Shown piece after piece: positions 1 to 6,391 of a stretch of DNA of 6,939 nt. The notes under the pieces were generated by a model. It was not told where the DNA came from, searched no databases, and was given only the letters and a program-made list of their open reading frames with translations. Source of the DNA: an uncultured Lachnoanaerobaculum sp. Lineage in GTDB: Bacteria > Bacillota > Clostridia > Lachnospirales > Lachnospiraceae. Position 1 is the first letter of the stretch. The number at the start of each line of letters is the position of its first letter. Location of the stretch: contig CAKAQP010000122.1 of the NCBI GenBank assembly GCA_916720285.1, positions 1-6,939 on the forward strand, given 5' to 3'. The position numbers and the translations under genes were made by a program.

Positions 1-372
1 TATTGTTTCCACATCTACTCCTGAATTTTTAAGTCTGAGCGCAATATACGAATAAGTCGCATACACCCCGGGATCTCCAAGTGTAAGAAGGGCCACATCT
101 CCTTCTTTTAAAAGTTCGTTTATCTGATTGGTAATTTTTGAATGTGCTTCTTCCAGTAACTCAGGATTTTTTGTCATTGGAAAATCAACACATATCTTTA
201 TTTTATCATCTATCTCAGGAATTGCCTGTTTAGCAATATTAAAAGCAATAGAGCTGTCTTCACTCTTTCCCGGAAAAAAGACGATTTTTGATCTTTTTAT
301 GGCATTTATAGCTTTTATTGTCATAAGCTCCGGATCTCCCGGTCCTACACCGACACCATATAGTTTACTCAT
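1..372 (-). CDS. cbiL: Precorrin-2 / cobalt-factor II C20-methyltransferase, N-terminal part (cut by window edge)
   Basis: This enzyme transfers a methyl group from S-adenosylmethionine to C20 of precorrin-2 or cobalt-factor II in cytoplasmic cobalamin (vitamin B12) synthesis. The visible 124 residues begin MSKLYGVGVGPGDPELMT. The glycine-rich GVGVGPGDPE loop (residues 6-15) is the N-terminal signature of the tetrapyrrole methylase fold. The later TLGDPGVYATYSYI (97-110) matches the LGDP-x-x-Y-x-T-Y-x-Y pattern that I associate with CobI/CbiL rather than CbiF or CbiH. The family is about 230 residues long, so roughly the C-terminal half lies past base 1. The ATG at 372-370 overlaps the cbiD stop codon in an ATGA, and an AGGAG sits seven bases upstream inside the end of cbiD, so the two genes are probably translationally coupled. 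The frame is open to the window edge with no disruption. Whether the substrate is the cobalt or metal-free form is inferred from the neighbouring cbiD, which marks the anaerobic route. Confidence 0.9.
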   Translation of the reverse strand, partial: MSKLYGVGVGPGDPELMTIKAINAIKRSKIVFFPGKSEDSSIAFNIAKQAIPEIDDKIKICVDFPMTKNPELLEEAHSKITNQINELLKEGDVALLTLGDPGVYATYSYIALRLKNSGVDVETI

Positions 373-1559
373 TTATTTTCTCCTGTGTCTATAATCATCA
401 TATTGTCACTGAATACGATAATTCTAATTTCAAAATTGTTTTTAAATGCATCAATATCTGCAAATCTGTTTTTATGGTAGAATATTTCCGCTTTAAATGC
501 ACGATTATAGGCATAATAAAGCATTTGATTTGCAAGTATATCAAAGCATTTTTCAAGTTTTTTTTCTTTTATTATATTTATAGCACCTGTAGTTGTCTTT
601 TGCTCAAAGATATTTGATATAACATACTCAAGAGATTTAAAATCTATATTATTTTTAATAGCATGTTTAAGTACTGCAGATGCAAGCAACTCAAGTCTCG
701 AATCGGAATCATTTGAATGTGTATTCATTATTCCACCTGATAATTTTATAAGTTTACCAAGATCACCGCAAAGTACAATTTCTTTTGCATCATTTGAGAT
801 TGCATAGTCAATGCTTTCACCTATAAAATTACTGATAATTGCCACTGTTTTACTTTCAATACCGAAGTTTTGTTCTAAAAATCTTGCACCTATATTCCCA
901 GGTGCCATATATACTGTTTTGTTTTCTGAATTTTTAAGCCTGAATTTTATATCAGCCTCTATTGTTTCCAAAAGTGCTGTTTTACTCATAGGCAGTACCA
1001 GTCCCGAGGTACCGAGTATTGAGATTCCACCGATAATTCCAAGTCTTTCATTAAAGGTCTTTTTTGCTATCTCCACTCCGTTTTCTACCATAACGGTTAT
1101 ATTAACTGTTCCTTTAAATCCGGATTCTTTTAATATACGTGAAAGATTTTCAATCATCATTTGTCTTGGCACCGGGTTTATAGCCGCCTCACCTTTTGGC
1201 AGAGCCAATCCGTCTTTTGTAAATATTCCGACACCTTCACCTGCAAAAAAATTAAACTCAAGACCGTTTTCTTTTTTTATAAATTCAAGCTTTGTACTGA
1301 TTAAAATTCCGTCAGTAACATCAGGGTCATCACCGGCATTCTTTTTTACACCACAGATAAAAAAATTATTTTCTTCTTGGAAATATTCTATAGGAATACT
1401 TAGAGTGATTCCTACCGGTAACTCTACATCCACAATATCCTTTTTATCATCCAGATACATATATGCAGCAGCTATTGCCGCAGCAGTTGCTGTAGTTCCT
1501 GTGGTAAAGCCATACCTCTGAGTATGTCCGTTTTTTATATTAAATTCATCAATTGTCAT
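369..1559 (-). CDS. cbiD: Cobalt-precorrin-5B C1-methyltransferase CbiD
   Basis: CbiD is the S-adenosylmethionine-dependent enzyme that methylates C1 of cobalt-precorrin-5B in the oxygen-independent, early-cobalt-insertion branch of cobalamin synthesis. The 396-residue product is within the usual family length (about 360-400). Family blocks visible in order are GFTTGTTAT (residues 17-25) with an alanine-rich helix after it, ELPVG (46-50), KKNAGDDPDVTDG (72-84), GEGVGIFTKDGLALPKGEAA (107-126) followed by INPVPR, GIIGGISILGTSG (174-186), a SNFIGE block (243-248), and GDLGKLIKLSGGIMNTHS (265-282). In the last block, residue 266 is Asp where I recall a conserved His (GHIGK/GHPGK). The ATG at 1559-1557 is two bases after the histidine kinase stop, and an AAAGG (1567-1571) lies seven bases upstream inside the kinase gene. 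The stop overlaps the cbiL start. No B12 riboswitch or other leader separates it from the kinase, so expression seems to depend on readthrough from upstream. The family assignment is very secure. Confidence 0.97.
   Translation of the reverse strand: MTIDEFNIKNGHTQRYGFTTGTTATAAAIAAAYMYLDDKKDIVDVELPVGITLSIPIEYFQEENNFFICGVKKNAGDDPDVTDGILISTKLEFIKKENGLEFNFFAGEGVGIFTKDGLALPKGEAAINPVPRQMMIENLSRILKESGFKGTVNITVMVENGVEIAKKTFNERLGIIGGISILGTSGLVLPMSKTALLETIEADIKFRLKNSENKTVYMAPGNIGARFLEQNFGIESKTVAIISNFIGESIDYAISNDAKEIVLCGDLGKLIKLSGGIMNTHSNDSDSRLELLASAVLKHAIKNNIDFKSLEYVISNIFEQKTTTGAINIIKEKKLEKCFDILANQMLYYAYNRAFKAEIFYHKNRFADIDAFKNNFEIRIIVFSDNMMIIDTGENK
380..384 (-). promoter_or_regulatory. Ribosome binding site of cbiL inside cbiD
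   Basis: On the minus strand AGGAG precedes the cbiL ATG by seven bases. It is made by the last codons of cbiD (the Thr-Gly-Glu stretch), so ribosomes finishing cbiD can reinitiate at the ATGA overlap. This fixes the cbiL start. Confidence 0.8.
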
Positions 1560-1561
1560 AT

Positions 1562-3073
1562 TTACGCCTTTGGTATCTTGAATGAAAATTCAACACCGTC
1601 GAGTATATTTCTTACAGCAACGCTACCGTTATGAGCTTCTACTATCGCCTTTACTATAGAGAGTCCGATACCGCTTCCTCCGTATGCTCTGGAATGAGCC
1701 TTATCCACCTTAAAGAACTTTTCCCAAATATTGTTTAAATCTTTTTCAGGAATAGGATTACCTGTATTATAAACACTAAAAGTTATATTTTCTCCATCAT
1801 CGGAAACATTTATTTTTATTTCTCCGGAGTCACGTACATGATGAATAGAATTACTGATATAGTTTGTAACTACCTCTTCTATCTTGAATTCATCAGCATT
1901 TAGAAATATTTCTTTGTTGGAATCAAATTCAATATTTACATTCTTTTCACCTATAAGAATTGATATTGAACCCAGTACTGACTCAATAAGAGAAGTCAGA
2001 TTAAAGTTCTCCTTATGTAAAATACTGTTTCCTGACTCAAGTGAAGAAAGTGTAAGTAATTGTTTTACCATTTTATTCATCTTTTCACTTTCATCAAGTA
2101 TTACTTCTGTATAGTATTTTCTGCTCTCTTCATCTTCACAAAGACCTTCATTCAGGCCTTCCGCATATCCTTGAATAAGTGCAATAGGAGTCTTTAGCTC
2201 ATGAGAAACATTGGCAATAAAGTCTTTTCTCATCTCATCAATAGCTTCTTTTCTCTTAATATCTTCTTTTAACAGTTCATTAGCTTCCTGTAATTCATAA
2301 ATGGCTTTTTCAAGTCTGTCGGACATATAATTCATATTTTGTCCAAGCGTCTGTATCTCGTCACTTCTATTTCCTGCATATTTGGCAGTAAAATCAAGCT
2401 TACCCATTTTATTTGATATATCAGCCAGCTCAAGTATCGGATTTGTAATCATTTTGGCAATAATAAATGTAAGTATGACAGTTATAATAAATCCTATAAT
2501 TGCCATATATATAAGAAATCTGTTTGAAATACTTACACTTTCCTTTAAACTTGCAACAGGAGTAGACATAATAACTATCGTTTGATTATCACTGCAGTAT
2601 CCGAATCCTTCTATAAAAGAAGTTTTTTGCATTGTTTGATGTAGTATTATTGTGTAATTCCCATTGCTGTACAATATATTTTGTTTTTGATTTCCGATAA
2701 ATCCGTCTTGTATTCTACTAATAAGTCCGTCGCCTTCTCTTGCAGATGAGTATATTGCTTTATTTGTAAGGGAATCTACCAAGGCAATTGTTATATTATA
2801 TTTATTTGAGTAATCCATAATAATATTTTTGAGACTTTCATTAATGACAGATTCCTTACTACTTTCATCAATTATAGGCTGACCCAAGGAGCCGATTTTC
2901 ATTACCTCATTATCTATTTTTAGATATGCCTTTTTTATTTCGCTTACCTTTTGATAAAACCATCTCAATCCGAAATTATTTAAAATCCCTATGGACAGCA
3001 ATAATAATGATATAATTAAAAGTATTATCAAAGTGATTTTCATACGCAGTGAATGGCTGAATTTTTGTATCAT
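1562..3073 (-). CDS. Membrane sensor histidine kinase (HAMP, HisKA, HATPase_c)
   Basis: This is a transmembrane sensor kinase that autophosphorylates on histidine and passes the phosphate to a response regulator. Its 503 residues contain a first membrane helix (about 13-31), an extracytoplasmic region of about 150 residues (35-185) with no signature I recognise, a second helix (186-206), a HAMP linker (about 207-260), a short coiled segment, the HisKA domain with H-box NVSHELKTP (phosphoacceptor His291), and a HATPase_c domain. That domain has an N-box (N404 and N408), a G1 box reading NTGNPIP (436-442; Asn instead of the textbook Asp, a variant common in Gram-positive kinases), an F-box near WEKFFKVD (450-457), and a G2 box YGGSGIGLSIVK (464-475). 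All catalytic boxes are intact. The ATG at 3073 is supported by GAGGT at 3078-3082; Met11 has no good ribosome binding site. The gene lies between the helicase and cbiD. The regulator at 6392-6939 is the only candidate partner in view. The signal sensed is unknown; a PAS-like (PDC/Cache) sensor fold is possible but unproven. Confidence 0.95.
   Translation of the reverse strand: MIQKFSHSLRMKITLIILLIISLLLLSIGILNNFGLRWFYQKVSEIKKAYLKIDNEVMKIGSLGQPIIDESSKESVINESLKNIIMDYSNKYNITIALVDSLTNKAIYSSAREGDGLISRIQDGFIGNQKQNILYSNGNYTIILHQTMQKTSFIEGFGYCSDNQTIVIMSTPVASLKESVSISNRFLIYMAIIGFIITVILTFIIAKMITNPILELADISNKMGKLDFTAKYAGNRSDEIQTLGQNMNYMSDRLEKAIYELQEANELLKEDIKRKEAIDEMRKDFIANVSHELKTPIALIQGYAEGLNEGLCEDEESRKYYTEVILDESEKMNKMVKQLLTLSSLESGNSILHKENFNLTSLIESVLGSISILIGEKNVNIEFDSNKEIFLNADEFKIEEVVTNYISNSIHHVRDSGEIKINVSDDGENITFSVYNTGNPIPEKDLNNIWEKFFKVDKAHSRAYGGSGIGLSIVKAIVEAHNGSVAVRNILDGVEFSFKIPKA
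1567..1571 (-). promoter_or_regulatory. Ribosome binding site of cbiD inside the histidine kinase gene
   Basis: AAAGG on the minus strand lies seven bases before the cbiD ATG, within the codons of the kinase's C-terminal Pro-Lys-Ala. It is a weaker match than the sites of the other genes. With only two bases between the genes, translational coupling to the kinase is likely. Confidence 0.6.
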
Positions 3074-3077
3074 ATAT

Positions 3078-3082
3078 ACCTC
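3078..3082 (-). promoter_or_regulatory. Ribosome binding site of the histidine kinase
   Basis: GAGGT on the minus strand sits in the 10-base gap after the helicase TAG stop and four bases before the kinase ATG. It supports the start at 3073 over the downstream Met11 codon, which has no comparable site. Confidence 0.7.
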
Positions 3083-3083
3083 A

Positions 3084-4925
3084 CTATGGATTGGCCTTAG
3101 AAGAAAGTTCCACTATAAAATCCGACTTACCGATGGACTTTCCAAAATTCTCCTTACAATAGCAAATAAAAAGTTTATGTCTTGCTCTTGTCATCGCAAC
3201 ATAAAACATTCTTCTCTCTTCTTCTATCTCATCCGCACCCTTAGCCTTTTTATAAGGTACGCTCCCCTCATTTACATCAATAATATAGACAATATCAAAT
3301 TCCAGTCCTTTAGAGGAATGAAAGGTCATAAGTCTTACACCGGTGTCCTCTTCATTTGACTTTTTCCTTGCCTCTATCAGCTCCTCCTTATACTCTTCCA
3401 TATGAACAAACCAGTCGGAGAAAGTATTAAACTCGGATGCACTGTTTTCAAGATCTCCCAAAACAGTGTAACAGTCATCACTTTCTACACCGTTCATATC
3501 ACAGTATTCTTCTATATATTCATCATATCCGACAACATTTCTTATATATCTTAGAGCCGTTGCAGGCTTTAAATTCTTTATTGTACGCAAATGTTCTCTA
3601 AGCTCTATGATTCTTTTTATCATATAACTTTTATCATCATAATAATCAAAGAGAGTTTCAATATTTGCCTTTGATGAGACAAGAGAATCCCTGCTTATAT
3701 ATCTGTTCGGCTTGTTTGAAATACGAAGTAGATCGGTTTTATTTCCCATATTAGTAGCCAGCTTTATGTAAGATATAATATCCTTTGATACCCAATGCTC
3801 AAAGAGATTTGGAATAGAATCTCTTATGGTAAATGGAATATTATTCTTCATCATTCTCTCTATTAAAAGTCTTGGAGAAAGGTTTGTACGGTAGAGCACT
3901 GCAATATTGTTTATATCCTGACCTGATTTTATGTATTCTTTTACATCGTTTACTATTGTATTTACCTCGGCGAAAGGATTTTTAAATTCAATAACCGATA
4001 CCGGTGCTCCGCTTCCGTTATTTGCCTTAAATGTCTTTGGAAATCTCTTACTGTTAAACGATATAAGTTTGGTTGAAGCATCCACTATTTGAGTAGTAGA
4101 TCTGAAATTTATATCCAAAAAAACTTTTGAAACGTTTCTAAAATCTCTCTCAAATCCAAGCATTATTTCAGGCCTTGCACCTCTGAATCTATAGATAGAT
4201 TGATCGTCATCTCCTACTACAGTAATATTTTGCTTTTTCCCCGCCATCAACTTTATTATATTGTATTGCAAAAAATTTATATCCTGAAACTCATCCACCA
4301 AAATATATTGATATCTTTCTTGTACAGCCTTCAAAATATCTTTTCTTTCACTTAAAAGCTCATATGTAAGCAAAAGCATATCCTCAAAATCAAGCTTATT
4401 TCTTGACTCAAGTTCGGCTTCATACTCTCTGTATAATTTTTTGAAAGTATCACTTGCAATACTGTTTGAATAGTAATTTTTTATATTTATATTATCCTGT
4501 TTAATAAGAGCTATTTCATTTAAAAGATTTCCGGAAAGTGTATTGATATCTTCATTCACTATTTCATTTTTCTTTATCAGTTCCTTGATAAGAGTATATC
4601 TTAATTCATCAGAGGCAATCTGTTCCGCACTGAATCCGTAAGCTGTTTTTAGAATACTGAAAAACACCGAGTGAAATGTTCCAAATGTCACTAAACTTTT
4701 TCCGTACAGCTTTTCAAATCTGTCTTTCATCTCCTTGGCTGCGGCCCTTGAAAAGGTTACAACCAAAATATGGGCCGGGTTTATACCCGACCCCTTTATA
4801 AGATATTTGATTCTATGTGTGATCACAAAGGTTTTTCCGGAGCCGGGTCCTGCCAATACCATCAAGGGACCTGCCCCATGTTCTATGGCTTTCTTTTGAT
4901 TACTGCTGTAATTTATCAATTCCAA
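3084..4925 (-). CDS. UvrD/PcrA-like superfamily 1 DNA helicase, compact form
   Basis: This is an ATP-dependent DNA helicase of the UvrD/PcrA/Rep group, which unwinds DNA 3'-5' in repair and replication restart. All SF1A motifs are present in order: Q-motif near SSNQKKAI (7-14), Walker A GPGSGKT (26-32), motif Ia TFSRAAAKEM (57-66), GTFHS (82-86), Walker B DEFQD (211-215), motif III GDDDQSIYRFRGA (238-250), motif IV NFRST (273-277), motif V TFHSSKGLEF (534-543), and motif VI VAMTRAR (576-582). At 613 residues it is about 100 shorter than typical PcrA or UvrD (720-750). It ends about 30 residues after motif VI, so it lacks the C-terminal extension that binds RNA polymerase in PcrA. The start is a TTG at 4925-4923: AGAAGGA lies six bases upstream, and the N-terminus from here fits the family. 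The next TTG at 4919 is spaced less well, and the first in-frame ATG (codon 22) would cut into the ATP-binding region. The gene overlaps gltX by 26 bases, and its TAG stop is 10 bases before the kinase start. It may be annotated as PcrA, but the length argues for a separate compact subfamily, so I give no symbol. Confidence 0.93.
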   Translation of the reverse strand: MELINYSSNQKKAIEHGAGPLMVLAGPGSGKTFVITHRIKYLIKGSGINPAHILVVTFSRAAAKEMKDRFEKLYGKSLVTFGTFHSVFFSILKTAYGFSAEQIASDELRYTLIKELIKKNEIVNEDINTLSGNLLNEIALIKQDNINIKNYYSNSIASDTFKKLYREYEAELESRNKLDFEDMLLLTYELLSERKDILKAVQERYQYILVDEFQDINFLQYNIIKLMAGKKQNITVVGDDDQSIYRFRGARPEIMLGFERDFRNVSKVFLDINFRSTTQIVDASTKLISFNSKRFPKTFKANNGSGAPVSVIEFKNPFAEVNTIVNDVKEYIKSGQDINNIAVLYRTNLSPRLLIERMMKNNIPFTIRDSIPNLFEHWVSKDIISYIKLATNMGNKTDLLRISNKPNRYISRDSLVSSKANIETLFDYYDDKSYMIKRIIELREHLRTIKNLKPATALRYIRNVVGYDEYIEEYCDMNGVESDDCYTVLGDLENSASEFNTFSDWFVHMEEYKEELIEARKKSNEEDTGVRLMTFHSSKGLEFDIVYIIDVNEGSVPYKKAKGADEIEEERRMFYVAMTRARHKLFICYCKENFGKSIGKSDFIVELSSKANP

Positions 4926-6351
4926 TCTTAATCCTTCTTATTGATTCATCTTTTCCAAGAACTTCCATGATCTCGGTAGCACCTGCAGGAGTCATTTGCT
5001 TTCCTGAAAGCGCTGTTCTGATAGGCCACATAATAAATCCTGTCTTGTATTCATGCTCCTTACCGAATTCCTGCAAGGTATCAAACAAATTATCATTTGT
5101 GTAATCATCTGTATTTTCAAGCAGTGGCAATACTTCCTTTAAAAGGGCCAATGAATTCTCAGAATTTGTTTTCATCTTCTTATGAGTATACATTTCGATA
5201 TCATACTCAGGTAGTTCCTCAAAGAAATCGATATGTGAAGCAATTTGTGGCAAAACTTCTATTCTTGTCTTTACCATATTTGATATTTTCTTTAAATCAA
5301 GAGGCTTTTTAATAACCTCTTTGATATATGGCTCTGATAATTTGAAGAATTCCTCTTCACTCATATTCTTTAAATACTCACCATTCATCCATGAGAGCTT
5401 AACCATATCAAAGACTGCAGGTGATTTTGAAATATGCTTATAGTCAAAGGCCTTTATAAGCTCTTCCAATGAGAATATCTCCTTATCATCCTCAGGTGAC
5501 CATCCAAGTAATGCTACAAAGTTTACTATAGCCTCAGATACATATCCTTGCTCTATCAAATCCTCAAATGAAGAATGTCCGCTTCTCTTTGAAAGCTTCT
5601 TATGTTCCTCATTTGTTATAAGAGGGCAATGTACATATGTAGGTACTTCCCAGCCGAATGCTTCATATAATCTGTTGTATTTAGGTGAGGATGAGAGATA
5701 CTCATTTCCTCTTACAACATGTGTGATTCCCATAAGATGGTCATCTACAACATTGGCAAAATTATAAGTAGGATAGCCGTCAGATTTTATAAGCACCATA
5801 TCATCAAGCTCTGAATTATCTACTGTAATATCTCCGTAGATATCATCATGGAATGATGTTGTACCTGTAGTTGGATTGTTTTGACGGATCACATATGGCA
5901 TACCGCTTTCAAGATTTTTCTTTATCTCTTCTTCAGACAATGAAAGGCAGTGCTTATCATATTTCATGATTTCCTCACCGTTTACACTTGATCTGAGCGA
6001 ATTCAGTCTTTCAGGAGTACAGAAACAATAGTACGCCTGTTTCTTTTCTATAAGTTTTTTAGCATACTCAAGATAAAGTCCCTGTTTTTGTCTCTCACTC
6101 TGTACATATGGACCGCAACCGCCATCCTTATCGGGACCCTCATCATGAATAAGTCCTGTCTCTGCAAGTGTTCTGTAGATGATCTCTGTAGCACCTTCCA
6201 CATATCTTTCCTGATCTGTATCTTCTATTCTAAGCAGGAAATCTCCACCTTCATGTTTTGCAATCAAATATGCATACAATGCTGTTCTAAGATTTCCTAC
6301 ATGCATTCTCCCGGTAGGACTTGGTGCATATCTTGTCCTTATCTTTGTCAT
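4900..6351 (-). CDS. gltX: Glutamyl-tRNA synthetase
   Basis: This class I aminoacyl-tRNA synthetase charges tRNA-Glu with glutamate in the cytoplasm. The product supplies translation and, in organisms with the C5 pathway, is also the precursor of 5-aminolevulinate and all tetrapyrroles. The 483-residue protein has the N-terminal RYAPSPTGRMHVGN (7-20), where HVGN takes the place of HIGH. LRIEDTDQER (40-49) follows, then a probable zinc site (Cys109, Cys111, Tyr131, Cys135), the block RGNEYLSSSPKYNRLYEAFG (214-233), and KLSKR (252-256) as the KMSKS motif. The all-helical anticodon-binding domain is present, ending with the typical MWPIRTALSGK segment near the C-terminus. The length is normal for bacterial GluRS. 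The ATG at 6351 has AAGGAG five bases upstream. The gene lies 40 bases after the response regulator stop, and its last 26 bases are shared with the helicase start. Bacteria of this type often use a non-discriminating GluRS together with GatCAB; the sequence alone does not settle that here. Confidence 0.98.
   Translation of the reverse strand: MTKIRTRYAPSPTGRMHVGNLRTALYAYLIAKHEGGDFLLRIEDTDQERYVEGATEIIYRTLAETGLIHDEGPDKDGGCGPYVQSERQKQGLYLEYAKKLIEKKQAYYCFCTPERLNSLRSSVNGEEIMKYDKHCLSLSEEEIKKNLESGMPYVIRQNNPTTGTTSFHDDIYGDITVDNSELDDMVLIKSDGYPTYNFANVVDDHLMGITHVVRGNEYLSSSPKYNRLYEAFGWEVPTYVHCPLITNEEHKKLSKRSGHSSFEDLIEQGYVSEAIVNFVALLGWSPEDDKEIFSLEELIKAFDYKHISKSPAVFDMVKLSWMNGEYLKNMSEEEFFKLSEPYIKEVIKKPLDLKKISNMVKTRIEVLPQIASHIDFFEELPEYDIEMYTHKKMKTNSENSLALLKEVLPLLENTDDYTNDNLFDTLQEFGKEHEYKTGFIMWPIRTALSGKQMTPAGATEIMEVLGKDESIRRIKIGIDKLQQ
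4932..4938 (-). promoter_or_regulatory. Ribosome binding site that decides the TTG start of the helicase
   Basis: AGAAGGA on the minus strand lies six bases before the TTG at 4925-4923, inside the last part of gltX. The spacing is good for this TTG and poor for the second in-frame TTG at 4919 (12 bases). It is the main evidence for the chosen start. Confidence 0.7.
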
Positions 6352-6391
6352 AAATGCTCCTTATCTATATTCTTATTTAATACAAGTTATA
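6352..6391 (-). promoter_or_regulatory. 40-base gap upstream of gltX with a strong ribosome binding site
   Basis: This is the longest non-coding stretch in the window. It holds AAGGAG at 6357-6362, five bases before the gltX ATG, and is otherwise AT-rich. I see no hairpin with a T-run, no T-box leader (there is not enough room for one) and no -35/-10 pair with 16-18 base spacing, although a TATAAC occurs near its upstream end. gltX is therefore probably read as part of the transcript that starts before the response regulator. Confidence 0.65.

Noticed and set aside
128..394. Short plus-strand open frame of 88 codons
   Set aside because: It is antisense to the start of cbiL and the end of cbiD, both of which are real. 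There is no family match or supporting context.
558..565. Run of eight A residues in the cbiD coding strand, in phase for an A-AAA-AAA slippery site
   Set aside because: A -1 shift here would meet a TGA almost at once and only shorten CbiD near residue 330. I see no downstream structure that would stimulate it. It is most likely ordinary Lys codons in an AT-rich gene.
811..1521. A 236-codon open frame on the plus strand
   Set aside because: It lies entirely antisense to cbiD, whose translation shows strong family motifs throughout. The plus-strand product is rich in Ser, Pro and Ile with no recognisable domain, so it is a shadow of AT-rich coding sequence.
2991..3359. Plus-strand open frame across the helicase-kinase junction
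   Set aside because: It is antisense to the 3' end of the helicase (motifs V and VI) and the start of the kinase. Nothing in its translation resembles a known protein.
6352..6391. Possible promoter (TATAAC-like box) or T-box leader before gltX
   Set aside because: No -35 box at usable spacing was found, and 40 bases is far too short for a T-box leader.
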